Shown here: in pieces, positions 1-9,025 of the stretch
Numbering within the stretch: the stretch's first letter is position 1
Layout: every line of letters starts with the position of its first letter
Origin: Allomuricauda ruestringensis DSM 13258
GTDB taxonomy: Bacteria; Bacteroidota; Bacteroidia; Flavobacteriales; Flavobacteriaceae
Assembly: GCF_000224085.1 (NCBI RefSeq)
Contig: NC_015945.1
Location: forward strand, 62,001-126,000
Direction of reading: 5' to 3'
Length of the DNA: 64,000 bases
Notes under the pieces: model-generated
What the model was told of the DNA's origin: nothing
The model's database searches: none
Seen by the model: only the letters and a program-made list of their open reading frames with translations
Position numbers and translations under genes: made by a program

Positions 1-582
1 CGTTAAAACAATCTCCTTAATATCTTGAGAGGCAATTTCCCTGGCATTGTGCAACACATTGCCCAAGGTATCGCTACGCGAAATTCCGCGTGCCAAGGGA
101 ATGGTACAGTAGGTACATTTGTAGTCGCAGCCATCTTGCACCTTTAAAAAGGCACGGGTACGGTCGCCAATGGCATAACTGCCCACATAAAAATCGGCAT
201 CTTCTATCTCGCAGGAATGCACTTCCCCCCTATCGTTTTTGGTAAGGTCGTTCAGGTAGTCGGTAATCTTGAACTTTTCCGTAGCGCCCAGCACCAAATC
301 AACGCCATCTACCTCGGCCAATTCTTCGGGTTTGAGCTGTGCATAGCAGCCCACCGCTGCCACAAAAGCTTCAGGATTGGCTTTTTGGGCCTGCTTTACG
401 ATGGTTTTAAAACGCTTATCCGCATTCTCGGTCACCGAACAGGTATTGATCACATACACATCTGCTTTTTCGGAAAAGTCCACACGCTCAAACTCCTCCT
501 TTTCAAAACCTCTGGCAATCGTTGAGGTTTCGGAGAAATTGAGCTTGCAGCCCAGCGTGTAAAATGCAACCTTTTTGTTCAT
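1..582 (-). CDS. mtaB: tRNA-t6A37 methylthiotransferase MtaB (5' part, cut by window edge)
   Basis: Radical-SAM enzyme that would convert t6A37 to ms2t6A37 in ANN-decoding tRNAs; cytoplasmic. The reading frame is open from ATG (complement of 580-582) to the window edge, giving 194 codons. The N-terminal UPF0004 domain has its three cluster cysteines at about residues 12 (GCKLNFSE), 48 (NTCSVTENADKR) and 79 (GCYAQ). The radical-SAM triad CxxxCxxC lies at about 152-159 (CDYKCTYC). The TLGCKLN start and the ADKR motif fit MtaB better than MiaB. The C-terminal TRAM domain lies outside the window. Family assignment is secure; MtaB rather than MiaB or RimO is very likely. Confidence 0.93.
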   Translation of the reverse strand, partial: MNKKVAFYTLGCKLNFSETSTIARGFEKEEFERVDFSEKADVYVINTCSVTENADKRFKTIVKQAQKANPEAFVAAVGCYAQLKPEELAEVDGVDLVLGATEKFKITDYLNDLTKNDRGEVHSCEIEDADFYVGSYAIGDRTRAFLKVQDGCDYKCTYCTIPLARGISRSDTLGNVLHNAREIASQDIKEIVLT

Positions 583-660
583 ATACCTGCTATGCGTTTT
601 AGGGGCGCAAAGATAGTGATTTGTTGGGAGTTATCGCAAATGGTCGGATGCTTCAAAGTT

Positions 661-757
<97 letters not shown>

Positions 758-842
758 AACAATCTATCACTTTCCCATCCATCAAATTTCCGACATCTTT
801 TAAGTAACTTGTGTGCCCATACCAACCATAAAAATCAACTAA

Positions 843-2144
843 ATGAAAAAGTTTATCATCCTAGCCTTAATTACCTTTGTCTTTTCCAACCTATCCCTTG
901 CGCAGGAATATCAACCTACTGCTGAAAACCTCGAGAACAGGGAATGGTTTCAAGATGCAAAATTCGGGATGTTCATCCATTGGGGCGTGTATTCTGTATT
1001 GGGCGTGCACGAATGGGTCATGGAAACACAGTCCATTGATAAAAAGACCTACGAAAAAATACCTGCGTTTTTCAACCCTACCGAGTTTAATGCGGAAGAA
1101 TGGGTGCTCTTGGCCAAATCAGCAGGCATGAAATACATCACCATAACCACCAAACACCACGATGGCTTTGCCATGTTCGATAGTGAAATATCCGGCTGGG
1201 ATATTATGGACAGAACGGTTTACAAGAAAGATGTCATCAAACAAATGGCCGAAGCCTGTAAAAAACATGGTTTAAAACTGTTCCTCTATTATTCGCAACT
1301 GGATTGGCACCATAACGACTATTACCCAAGAGGGGGTACGGGAAATAAAGCAGGAAGACCCGATAATGGCAATTGGGAAAACTATCTTGATTACATGAAC
1401 GGTCAACTCACCGAATTGCTCACCAATTATGGAGATATTGGAGGTATTTGGTTTGATGGCTGGTGGGACAAAAAAGAGGCCGACTGGCAACTTCAGAAAA
1501 CTTACAATTTAATCCACAAACTGCAGCCACAGGCCATGATTGGGAGCAATCACCACCAAGTTCCCAACAATGGTGAAGACTTTCAGATGTTTGAAAAAGA
1601 CCTGCCCGGGGAAAATAAAGGAGGTTTCAGTGGAGATTCCGAAGTGGGCAACCTACCCCTTGAAACTGCCGAGACCATGGCGCAACGATGGGGTTTTTCC
1701 TTGCAAGACAAAGCCTATAAATCCTCCAAGGAACTGATTCAATATTTGGTGAAAGCAGCGGGCTACAATTCTAACTTCCTTTTAAACGTCGGCCCCATGC
1801 CCAATGGAAAAATTCAACCCGAATTTATCGACACCCTAAAAGTTGTGGGAAATTGGACCTCAACCTATGGCGAAACCATCTACGGAACTCGAGGCGGACC
1901 TATTCCACCGCAAAGTTGGGGCGTATCAACCCATAAAGAAGATAAAATCTATATCCACATCATGGATTGGAAAACCGATAATTTCTTTTTCCCGACCATA
2001 GCTGGCAATGTTAAAAGCGTGATTGATTTTGAATCCAAGAAAAAGCTGAAGCATAGCACCAACTCTTACGGTACCTTGGTAGCGCTTCCAGAAAACCGAG
2101 ATTATGACCAGGTGGACTTTGTGCTTGAAGTGAATCTTAAATAA
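843..2144 (+). CDS. GH29 alpha-L-fucosidase, secreted
   Basis: Retaining exo-glycosidase removing alpha-L-fucose from glycans, probably periplasmic or surface-exposed. A Sec signal peptide covers about residues 1-20 (LSLAQ cleavage region). GH29 hallmarks are the FGMFIHWG block (41-48), KHHDGF (104-109), and GGIWFDGWWD (200-209), where Asp205 is the expected catalytic nucleophile. At 433 aa it is a short GH29 enzyme with little C-terminal beta-sandwich. No SusC/SusD or other glycan-utilisation genes are adjacent, so it does not sit in a recognisable PUL here. The next gene follows after 15 bp and may be cotranscribed. The acid/base residue cannot be assigned by eye. Confidence 0.92.
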   Translation: MKKFIILALITFVFSNLSLAQEYQPTAENLENREWFQDAKFGMFIHWGVYSVLGVHEWVMETQSIDKKTYEKIPAFFNPTEFNAEEWVLLAKSAGMKYITITTKHHDGFAMFDSEISGWDIMDRTVYKKDVIKQMAEACKKHGLKLFLYYSQLDWHHNDYYPRGGTGNKAGRPDNGNWENYLDYMNGQLTELLTNYGDIGGIWFDGWWDKKEADWQLQKTYNLIHKLQPQAMIGSNHHQVPNNGEDFQMFEKDLPGENKGGFSGDSEVGNLPLETAETMAQRWGFSLQDKAYKSSKELIQYLVKAAGYNSNFLLNVGPMPNGKIQPEFIDTLKVVGNWTSTYGETIYGTRGGPIPPQSWGVSTHKEDKIYIHIMDWKTDNFFFPTIAGNVKSVIDFESKKKLKHSTNSYGTLVALPENRDYDQVDFVLEVNLK

Positions 2145-2159
2145 AATTACCCCTAAACA

Positions 2160-2567
2160 ATGAAAAAAATATATTTCATTTCTGCACTTATTATTCTTTC
2201 TTTTTCCTGTAAACAAAAAACTTCAAAGGTTGATCTCAACAAAATGATGATTAGGATGGCTGAACTCGAAATCGAGGTTAAACATCTTCCAGAATATTTA
2301 TCGGAACTAAAAAAAGAAGCTACAGCTTCAATGGAATTGGAAAGTGGTGTAATCTCCATTTTTCCAATGTACAAGGAGCAAAATCCTACAGAAATTACGA
2401 TTGTGGAAATATATGCCGACAAAAAAGCCTACGAAGCGCATTTAGAAACACCTCATTTTAAAGAATACAAGGCCAATACATTGAAAATGGTGCAATCGCT
2501 AAAATTAATTGATATGACTCCAATCGATTCAACAACAATGCACTTAATCTTTAAAAAATTGAACTAA
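2160..2567 (+). CDS. Lipoprotein with antibiotic biosynthesis monooxygenase (ABM)-like domain
   Basis: 135 aa. The lipoprotein signal ends in a lipobox (LSFSC, Cys at about residue 19). The rest resembles a ferredoxin-like ABM/YgiN domain: a SGVISIFPMY strand, ITIVEIYADKKAYEAHLETPHFKEY, then a final strand. In YgiN-type quinol monooxygenases this is the usual order, and the AHLETPHFKEY segment is typical of the family. Being anchored outside the cytoplasm is less common for the fold. It follows the fucosidase by 15 bp. Substrate and function are unknown. Confidence 0.75.
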   Translation: MKKIYFISALIILSFSCKQKTSKVDLNKMMIRMAELEIEVKHLPEYLSELKKEATASMELESGVISIFPMYKEQNPTEITIVEIYADKKAYEAHLETPHFKEYKANTLKMVQSLKLIDMTPIDSTTMHLIFKKLN

Positions 2568-2668
2568 CGAATTCATATTCTCATTAAGAATCTTGATTTA
2601 TCAATGGAAAACAATCCATAACAACTCTTCTTCCCTAAACTCTATATTAGTGATGATGCTGTATTTTA

Positions 2669-2699
2669 TTGAGTACAGCCCTTAAATTCACTACCTTGA
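2669..2699 (+). promoter_or_regulatory. Candidate Bacteroidetes promoter for the amidohydrolase
   Basis: TTG at 2669-2671 and TACCTTGA at 2692-2699, separated by 20 bp, resemble the TTG/TAnnTTTG consensus. The second element deviates at its end. It ends 22 bp before the ATG at 2722. Confidence 0.4.
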
Positions 2700-2721
2700 A
2701 CCTTTAACTTAAACCAATTGT

Positions 2722-4767
2722 ATGAAACTCCGATTACTTTTATTGAGCCTAGTCCTCGTGGCCGGCTATTCCTGTAAAACAGAACCCAAATCGTCCTTGG
2801 CGGACTACCAAGGTGAGGAGAACTACTCCGTAATCATCAGCGAGACCAAAGTGGGCTATTTAAAAGCCAACACCTCTGGTGACACCATTAATATTGACTA
2901 CGATTACAAAAACAACGGTCGGGGTCCGACCATGAAAGAGACTATCGTTTTGAACGCCAAAGGCTATCCTGTAAATTGGCAAGTAAGCGGAAATACCACC
3001 TTTGGTAATGCCGTTAACGAGCAGTTCTCCCTCGAAGGCGGAGAAGCATCTTGGACAGATGCAACGGGCTCTGGAAGTGCCTCTGTGGATGCCCCACAGA
3101 TTTACGTAAACCAATTTGGAAGTCCGTACACCGCAGTTTTGGCGGCACGCTTGCTCATGGATGCACCCGAAAACACCTTGTCCGTGCTTCCGGCTGGGAA
3201 CTTGACCTTGACCAAAATGGAAGATTTGACCGTCCCAAATGCATCAGGCGAAGGAGAATTGGCCTTGACCACCTACGCCCTTTCTGGTGCCGAGATGAAC
3301 CCTTCCTATTTTATCATGGATGAAAACAAAGCGTTCTTCGCAGCAATCTCTCCAAGATATATTGTAATTCGGGATGGTTACGAAGCCGAAGAAAAAGGCT
3401 TGCGCGAATTGGCCGAAAACTATTCCGCCGAGCGTTATGAAAAACTTCAAAAGGAATACGCCAACAACTACAACAAAAAAGTGCGTATCAAAAACGTAAA
3501 GGTTTTTGACCCCAAGACCTTATCCTTGACCGACCCGGTTTCTGTGGTGGTGGAAGGTGAAAAAATTGCTGCCATTGAAGCAGCCGATGCCACTGGCGAG
3601 GACGAAGTAGTCATCGAGGGCAACGGGGGGACTTTAGTTCCCGGATTGTACGAAATGCATGCCCACACGGGCGACAACGGTGCCCTGTTGAACATTTTGG
3701 CGGGAGTTACCTCTTTCCGCGATATGGGAAACAATACCGAAGTGCTCAGCAACCTCATTGAAAAAATAAACTCCGGCGTATTGGCCGGACCCCGCGTTAC
3801 CCGACTTGGTTTTATTGAAGGGAAAAGCCCCTACAGCAGTAACAACGGTATTTTGGTGGAAAGCGAAGAAGAGGCTTTGGCCGCTGTGGACACCTACGAC
3901 AGCCTTGGCTTTTACGGTGTAAAACTATATAATAGTATGAATGGCGATTGGGCCCCTGCCATTGTAAAAAAAGCCCATGACCAAGGCCTTTTCGTAACGG
4001 GTCACGTACCCGCATTCTCCAACGCCAACGATATGCTACGCGCTGGTTATGATGAAATGACGCACATTAACCAGACCATGTTGGGCTGGGTATTGGAACC
4101 GGACGAAGATACCCGTACGCTATTGCGTTTGACCGCCATGAAACGTTTCCCAGAACTGGATTTGAATAGCGACAAAGTGCAAGAGACCATGGATTTGTTT
4201 GTGGCCAACAAAACGGCGATGGACCCAACCTTGGCCATCCACGAGCGTTTGATGCTCTCCCGCAATGGAGAGGTAACCCCCGGTGCCTTGGATTATGTGG
4301 ACCACATGCCCCCCAACGAGCAACGCAGCCTAAAAGTGGCCTTGGCGCAGATTGCGGACGAAGAAGAGGACAAAGCCTACCGCGATGCCTACGATAAAAT
4401 TGTAGAGACTCTTCAACTGATGAAGGACAAAGGCATTTTAATTGTGGCCGGAACCGATTTGGGCGGCGCCTTTAACCTGCACCGCGAGTTGGAGCTTTAC
4501 AACCAACAATTGGGCTATACCCCTGCCGAAGTCTTAAAATTGGCCAGCTACGACATGGCGCAATACTTGGGGCATGAAAGTTTAGGCAGCATTGAACCCG
4601 GTAAATTGGCGGATTTCTTTTTGGTGCCCGGCAACCCGGTAGAGGACATTAAAGCCATTAAAACCATTGCCATGGTATCGCGCGGCGGAACGTTTTACTA
4701 CCCCTCCGATGTGTACCCTGCTTTTGGGATAACTCCTTTTACCGAAAAACCCGAAGTAACCGAATAA
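2722..4767 (+). CDS. Amidohydrolase-superfamily lipoprotein with long N-terminal extension
   Basis: 681 aa. A lipoprotein signal ends in GYSC. About 240 N-terminal residues of unrecognised fold precede an imidazolonepropionase-like amidohydrolase domain. Metal-site motifs are MHAHTGDNG (around residue 313), GVKLYNS (a Lys in the position often carboxylated in the family), GHVPAF, TH in DEMTHINQ, and GTDLGG near the C-terminus. The C-terminal LGSIEPGKLADFFLVPGNP segment is the usual composite-domain ending. It would hydrolyse an amide, ester or cyclic bond on an unknown extracytoplasmic substrate, possibly a peptide. A terminator follows at 4791. A shorter relative lies at 58736. Confidence 0.88.
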   Translation: MKLRLLLLSLVLVAGYSCKTEPKSSLADYQGEENYSVIISETKVGYLKANTSGDTINIDYDYKNNGRGPTMKETIVLNAKGYPVNWQVSGNTTFGNAVNEQFSLEGGEASWTDATGSGSASVDAPQIYVNQFGSPYTAVLAARLLMDAPENTLSVLPAGNLTLTKMEDLTVPNASGEGELALTTYALSGAEMNPSYFIMDENKAFFAAISPRYIVIRDGYEAEEKGLRELAENYSAERYEKLQKEYANNYNKKVRIKNVKVFDPKTLSLTDPVSVVVEGEKIAAIEAADATGEDEVVIEGNGGTLVPGLYEMHAHTGDNGALLNILAGVTSFRDMGNNTEVLSNLIEKINSGVLAGPRVTRLGFIEGKSPYSSNNGILVESEEEALAAVDTYDSLGFYGVKLYNSMNGDWAPAIVKKAHDQGLFVTGHVPAFSNANDMLRAGYDEMTHINQTMLGWVLEPDEDTRTLLRLTAMKRFPELDLNSDKVQETMDLFVANKTAMDPTLAIHERLMLSRNGEVTPGALDYVDHMPPNEQRSLKVALAQIADEEEDKAYRDAYDKIVETLQLMKDKGILIVAGTDLGGAFNLHRELELYNQQLGYTPAEVLKLASYDMAQYLGHESLGSIEPGKLADFFLVPGNPVEDIKAIKTIAMVSRGGTFYYPSDVYPAFGITPFTEKPEVTE

Positions 4768-4790
4768 CATCTTTTTCTTAGATAACTTTT

Positions 4791-4824
4791 AAAAGCCAGT
4801 GGTCGTTTGCTGCTGGCTTTTTTT
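4791..4824 (+). terminator. Rho-independent terminator after the amidohydrolase
   Basis: Stem arms AAAAGCCAG (4791-4799) and CTGGCTTTT (4813-4821) are perfectly complementary with a 13-nt loop, and are followed by more T residues. Confidence 0.8.
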
Positions 4825-4901
4825 ATGAATGGAACCGTTCTCAATTTCTATTTGATGAATATTCGGTATTTTTCGGTACAGTATCTTCTAACACTAAAAG
4901 A

Positions 4902-6494
4902 ATGAAACACTTACTTTTTCAACTTACCGCCATTTGTTTGGTAGTCTGCCTTTTCTCCTGCAATACAAAACAAACCACCGAAACAACGGTCGAAAGTCCG
5001 GTCCAAACCTATTCCGAATCGTACAAAGCTCCGATTTTTGACCCCGATGATCGGATAGAAAAAATCAAACAGATTGCACCCGAGCTAAAGCAATCCATCG
5101 AGGAGCACGCCAAGGCCGAACATTTACCGGGGGTTGCCTTCGGTATTGTAGTGGACAATGAATTGGTGTTTACGGCTGCCACTGGATACCTGAACCTTGA
5201 GAAGGAGATTCCCGCTTCGCCCTCATCCGCTTTCCGAATAGCCTCCATGACCAAAAGTTTTACTGCAATGGCCATTATAAAACTCAGGGATGAAGGAAAA
5301 CTATCGCTGAACGACCCTGTAAGCAAGTACGTTCCCGAAATGTCAAAACTCACCTACCTGACCAAGGACGCACCGACCATTGACATTGAAAACCTGTTGA
5401 CCATGACGGCCGGGTTTCCCGAGGACAATCCTTGGGGCGACCGCCAGTTGGACGAACCGGATGAAATGTTGATTGATCTTGTGGATGAAGGCATCTCCTT
5501 TTCCAATGTTCCTTCCTACGGGTACGAATACAGCAATACCGGGTATGCCCTTTTAGGGCATATTGTTTCCAAGGTTTCTGGGATGCCTTATCAGGACTAT
5601 ATCACCCAAAATATTTTTAAGCCCTTGGGTATGGATCACACCTATTGGGAATACGAAGGCATTCCCGAAGAACAACTGGCCATCGGGTATCGCTGGGAAG
5701 ATGAGCAGTGGAAACTGGAACCCATGCTCCACGACGGCTCTTTTGGTGCCATGGGAGGACTCATTACCTCCATAGAAGATTTTAGTAAATATGTAAGTTT
5801 TCATCTTTCGGCATGGCCTCCACGGAACGAGGATGACAACGGCCCCATAAAACGAAGTTCGTTGCGCGAAATGCAGACGCCACAGTTCCCAAGGCTGTAC
5901 GCCAATGCAAAAGATTATAAGGGTGATGATTGTGCTGTTTTGGCCGGATACGGCTTTGGATTGGGCATTACGGAATACTGCAATGGCCTTAAAAGGGTCT
6001 CGCATGGTGGCGCGTTGCCCGGCTTTGGCAGCAACTATACTTTTTACCCCGAGTATGGCGTGGGCATTATGGCCTTTTGCAACCTCACCTATACCTCGCC
6101 TTGGTCGTTAAATGAGCTTAGTACATTATTGTTCGAGACGGCCGATCTACAACCACGAAAACTGCCCGCCTCCGATGTGCTGCTGGAACGGCAAGAACAG
6201 ATTACCCAACTGATCCAGCAATGGGAACCCACTTTGGAAGAGCAGATCTTGGCCGAGAATTTTTATTTGGACCAATCGCGAGAAAAAAGAAGGGCAGCGA
6301 TACAGGAAGTTTTGGAAAAAGCCGGGACCATTGAAGCGGTGGGTGACCTACACCCCATAAACCAGCTACGGGGACGCTATACCCTACAGGCCGAAAACGG
6401 GGAAGTGAACATCTTTTTTACGCTAACACCGGAAAAATATCCAAAAGTACAGCGGTTGGATGTAGCCTTTGAGGCAAACGAGCCAGATGTATAA
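4902..6494 (+). CDS. Serine hydrolase, class C beta-lactamase/penicillin-binding fold lipoprotein
   Basis: 530 aa. A lipoprotein signal ends at Cys20 (LFSC). The beta-lactamase-related domain carries SxxK (SMTK, 115-118), YxN (YSN, 210-212) and HGG (368-370), the third motif replacing KTG. About 110 C-terminal residues form an extra domain. Members include D-aminopeptidases, esterases and PBP4*-like proteins, so true beta-lactamase activity should not be assumed. It has its own transcription unit, since a terminator lies just upstream. The region after its stop leads to the foreign cassette at 6695. Confidence 0.9.
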   Translation: MKHLLFQLTAICLVVCLFSCNTKQTTETTVESPVQTYSESYKAPIFDPDDRIEKIKQIAPELKQSIEEHAKAEHLPGVAFGIVVDNELVFTAATGYLNLEKEIPASPSSAFRIASMTKSFTAMAIIKLRDEGKLSLNDPVSKYVPEMSKLTYLTKDAPTIDIENLLTMTAGFPEDNPWGDRQLDEPDEMLIDLVDEGISFSNVPSYGYEYSNTGYALLGHIVSKVSGMPYQDYITQNIFKPLGMDHTYWEYEGIPEEQLAIGYRWEDEQWKLEPMLHDGSFGAMGGLITSIEDFSKYVSFHLSAWPPRNEDDNGPIKRSSLREMQTPQFPRLYANAKDYKGDDCAVLAGYGFGLGITEYCNGLKRVSHGGALPGFGSNYTFYPEYGVGIMAFCNLTYTSPWSLNELSTLLFETADLQPRKLPASDVLLERQEQITQLIQQWEPTLEEQILAENFYLDQSREKRRAAIQEVLEKAGTIEAVGDLHPINQLRGRYTLQAENGEVNIFFTLTPEKYPKVQRLDVAFEANEPDV

Positions 6495-6555
6495 AAAAGT
6501 CTGATTTATACCTACTGCCCCTTATACCAATGTATTACTGTTGATAAAAGTGTTG

Positions 6556-6581
6556 AGTACTTACGGAAAAACGTAAATACT
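6556..6581. promoter_or_regulatory. Inverted repeat AGTACTTACG-N6-CGTAAATACT
   Basis: The ten-base arms match at 9 of 10 positions (6556-6565 and 6572-6581), separated by GAAAAA. It lies between the serine hydrolase gene and the cassette. It could be an operator or a weak RNA hairpin. No T-run follows directly and the binding protein is unknown. Confidence 0.4.
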
Positions 6582-6732
6582 TATAAGTTTTTTCTGTTAA
6601 CTTGATTGCCCATATTGAACTCGATTCAGTAATGGTGGATATAGATCACTTTGTGCTGAGCGAAGTCGAAGTATTGAAACGAATGATATCTTTTAACGTT
6701 GGGCACAATTTAAACGAACATCCAAAAAATAA

Positions 6733-7938
6733 ATGAACACAGTTAAAGTTGGAGATAAATTCGAAGATAAATCCTATCGATTAATTGAAAGAGCAATCGA
6801 AAATGATGAATTGGGAATTTCAAAATCTTCAGCAAAAGTGTTCAAGAAAAAAGGTTATTATTCTTCAAAAAGAGAGAAAAAAATAATTTTTGATTTATCA
6901 ATCGAAATATGGCCAAAAGACGCTAAGCGATATTCATTTTTGTTTTTGATTGAATGTAAAAGTTCAAATTCAAAAAAAGTTCCTGTTGACGATGTAGAAG
7001 AGTTTTGGGCTAAAGTTGACCAAGTAGCTGGTAAAAATGTAAAAGGTGTTATGATTTCTGATAACTCTTTTCAAAAAGGCGGATTGACTTTTGCTAAAAA
7101 CACAGGAATGATGCTCATCGAAGTGGATAGTGAGAACAATCATAAAATTATCCTACACCGAACTGATAAAGAGAAAGACAAGAAAGACAAGAAAAATTCC
7201 ATTGAAGAAATTTTCTCAAAATTTATCCAAAAAACGCTCGGTCTAAAAAAAGTCAAAGGATTAAAAAAGTTATCAGCAAATCAAATTGAGAATCTTGCGA
7301 CACCAATTTTAGATAAATATAACAAACTGCATTCTGCTATTGAAATTGACAGTTTTATTGAACATCTGAAAAATGAATATAAACTGACCTTTGATTTCAG
7401 CAAAAATTTAGAAACAGTAAATGGTAAGCAGATTGCAGGATTTTATGATGTTGAAAAAAAGCAAATTCTGATTGACAGGTCAATTGTAGGAACTGAAAAA
7501 TTTCCATTCGTGTTAGGACACGAATTGGGACATTTCTTCTTGCATAGCAAACTCAAAATAAATCAAGAAAGATATAATGATTTCGAAGATTCTCATTATG
7601 ATTTTTTTGCCGACAGGCATTTGTTAAATAATGATAAGAATTGGATTGAATGGCAAGCGAACAAGTTTGCTATAGCTTTATTCCTTCCTAAATTACTTTT
7701 TCTTCCACATTTAATTGCCTACAGAACAAGTATTGGAATAAATAGACCCTATCATATTTACTTGGACGAACAAAAAATAAACCAGCAAGACTACTACAAA
7801 ACGGTAGATTATTTGTCAGACTATTTCGGAATTAGCAAGACATCGGTAAAATTTAGAATTGAAGAGCTTCAATTAATTACTTACGCTAAACCAAAAGACG
7901 ATTTGCGAAACGTAATAAGAAGAGCATTTTATGAATAA
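6733..7938 (+). CDS. PD-(D/E)xK nuclease-like domain fused to ImmA/IrrE-type metallopeptidase
   Basis: 401 aa. The N-terminal about 140 residues look like a restriction-endonuclease fold: Asp54 in IIFDLSIEIWP, then Glu74-Cys-Lys76 in LFLIECKSS, matching D...ExK. A charged linker (about 145-185) leads to a zinc-metallopeptidase domain with HELGH (263-267) and a later WQANKFAIALFLP segment typical of the IrrE/ImmA family, whose third ligand is usually a Glu or Asp near there. Such peptidases often cleave repressors in phage, toxin or stress circuits. The stop overlaps the start of the next gene by 8 bp, so the two are translationally linked. Strong A+T bias suggests acquisition. Target and function are unknown; a defence role is inferred only. 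Confidence 0.75.
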   Translation: MNTVKVGDKFEDKSYRLIERAIENDELGISKSSAKVFKKKGYYSSKREKKIIFDLSIEIWPKDAKRYSFLFLIECKSSNSKKVPVDDVEEFWAKVDQVAGKNVKGVMISDNSFQKGGLTFAKNTGMMLIEVDSENNHKIILHRTDKEKDKKDKKNSIEEIFSKFIQKTLGLKKVKGLKKLSANQIENLATPILDKYNKLHSAIEIDSFIEHLKNEYKLTFDFSKNLETVNGKQIAGFYDVEKKQILIDRSIVGTEKFPFVLGHELGHFFLHSKLKINQERYNDFEDSHYDFFADRHLLNNDKNWIEWQANKFAIALFLPKLLFLPHLIAYRTSIGINRPYHIYLDEQKINQQDYYKTVDYLSDYFGISKTSVKFRIEELQLITYAKPKDDLRNVIRRAFYE

Positions 7939-8869
7939 AACTCTCAAATCATTACTTGCCAAAGGGATTAATAGTAAAGTTGCCGAAAAGATTATTAATT
8001 CTGGTTATAATCTATCTACTTTATCTGCCTGTTCCAAGGAGGAACTTGAAGAATTAGGCATAGATGAATTTACAAGGAAACAAATACTTGACAAGAGACC
8101 GCCAATCCCAGAAGATATTATAGATAATTTGCTGTACAAGTCAATGAGAACATGTTGTATTTGTAGAAAAAGTAAAAGACAAATAATAATTCATCATATA
8201 ATAGAATGGAAAGTTTCACGAAGCAATCAAGAAGAAAACCTAGTAGTACTATGCCTTAAACACCATGGAGAAGCTCATACTTATAAAGAACTCGCTCAAA
8301 ACTTAACCGCTGATAGAATAATTGCAGCCAAATCCAAATGGGAAAATGAAGTTGCGGAAATGAGTAAAAAATCTGCTTTCAAGGAATTAGAAGTAATTAC
8401 CAGGCAAGATTATATCCTGCGAGAAAAGTGGTTCAATTTCTTGAGTAAAATCAATATGCGAATTGAAAATATTGAGAGTTCAATTGAGAAATTCAAATTT
8501 GATTTTAAAATTTATGGCAAATCGTTCTTGTTTTTAAAAGTATATGACATTGAACATATTGACGATTTAATTAATAAAGAAAATTTAATTCAAAATTTTA
8601 AAGGTGCATTTTTTTTAGATAGCCTAATTGTACTTGGGTCAAAACCATTTTTGAGTAATGAGGGTTTTTACAGCAACGAAACTAACATTCAAATTGGATG
8701 GATTTATAATCATGGAGGGAAAAATTGGGATTCAGTGATGCTCAAAGAGAATTATGATATATCCAATGGAAAACTATTCGTTGAAAATCTGCTTTATGAA
8801 AATACGAATTATAAGAACTTTCTAACTGATGACCATTTTGAAGAAATAATGAAGATTTGGAACGAATAA
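7931..8869 (+). CDS. HhH-like plus HNH endonuclease-like protein
   Basis: 312 aa. The first about 50 residues resemble a helix-hairpin-helix or SAM-like DNA-binding unit (LLAKGINSKVAEKIINSG, then ELEELGIDEFTRKQI). Residues about 75-120 form an HNH/treble-clef nuclease motif: CCICRK supplies two cysteines, HHIIEW the HH pair, an Asn lies in EENLVVLC, and LKHHGEAH closes it. The C-terminal about 170 residues are not recognised. It overlaps the upstream nuclease-peptidase gene by 8 bp and shares its A+T-rich composition. Likely a DNA-cleaving partner in the same system. DNA cleavage is inferred. Confidence 0.75.
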   Translation: MNKTLKSLLAKGINSKVAEKIINSGYNLSTLSACSKEELEELGIDEFTRKQILDKRPPIPEDIIDNLLYKSMRTCCICRKSKRQIIIHHIIEWKVSRSNQEENLVVLCLKHHGEAHTYKELAQNLTADRIIAAKSKWENEVAEMSKKSAFKELEVITRQDYILREKWFNFLSKINMRIENIESSIEKFKFDFKIYGKSFLFLKVYDIEHIDDLINKENLIQNFKGAFFLDSLIVLGSKPFLSNEGFYSNETNIQIGWIYNHGGKNWDSVMLKENYDISNGKLFVENLLYENTNYKNFLTDDHFEEIMKIWNE

Positions 8870-8886
8870 AAACTGTGCCCAACAAC

Positions 8887-8994
8887 GTATATAAAAAATA
8901 GCGGTTTAATCGCTTAATCGAAAGAAAATGAATAAATTAAAGGTCTGTTATAAACCGAAAAGTTAGTGTGTAAAATCCGCTACTTTTCATATAC
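8887..8994. repeat. Large imperfect stem-loop at the right end of the cassette
   Basis: Outer arms GTATATAAAAAATAGCGG (8887-8904) and CCGCTACTTTTCATATAC (8977-8994) pair at 16 of 18 positions. An inner pair CGGTTTA (8902-8908) and TAAACCG (8951-8957) is perfect but partly competes with the outer stem. It directly follows the TGTGCCCAAC end. This arrangement recalls the folded attC recombination sites of integron cassettes. A terminator role is less likely because no T-run follows. Confidence 0.65.
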
Positions 8995-9025
8995 AAGACC
9001 GATAACGAAACTCTCTCAATCCCAA

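Larger units (their letters stand above)
6695..8994 (+). mobile_element. Putative mobile gene cassette with inverted GTTGGGCACA ends
   Basis: The left end has AACGTTGGGCACA (6695-6707). The right end has TGTGCCCAAC (8874-8883), the exact reverse complement of GTTGGGCACA (6698-6707), followed by a large stem-loop (8887-8994). The end sequences fit the GTTRRRY/RYYYAAC core pattern of integron attC sites, but no integrase is present. The two enclosed genes are clearly richer in A+T and use more AAA/ATT/TTA codons than the flanking genes. The extent is inferred from these ends; mobility is not shown. Confidence 0.6.

Noticed and set aside
217..562. Two short + strand open frames at the left edge
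   Set aside because: They are antisense to mtaB, whose motifs (three cluster cysteines and the CxxxCxxC triad) are clear on the minus strand.
4902..6494. True beta-lactamase resistance gene
   Set aside because: It is a 530-aa lipoprotein with HGG in place of KTG and an extra domain, more like an esterase or peptidase of the class C fold.
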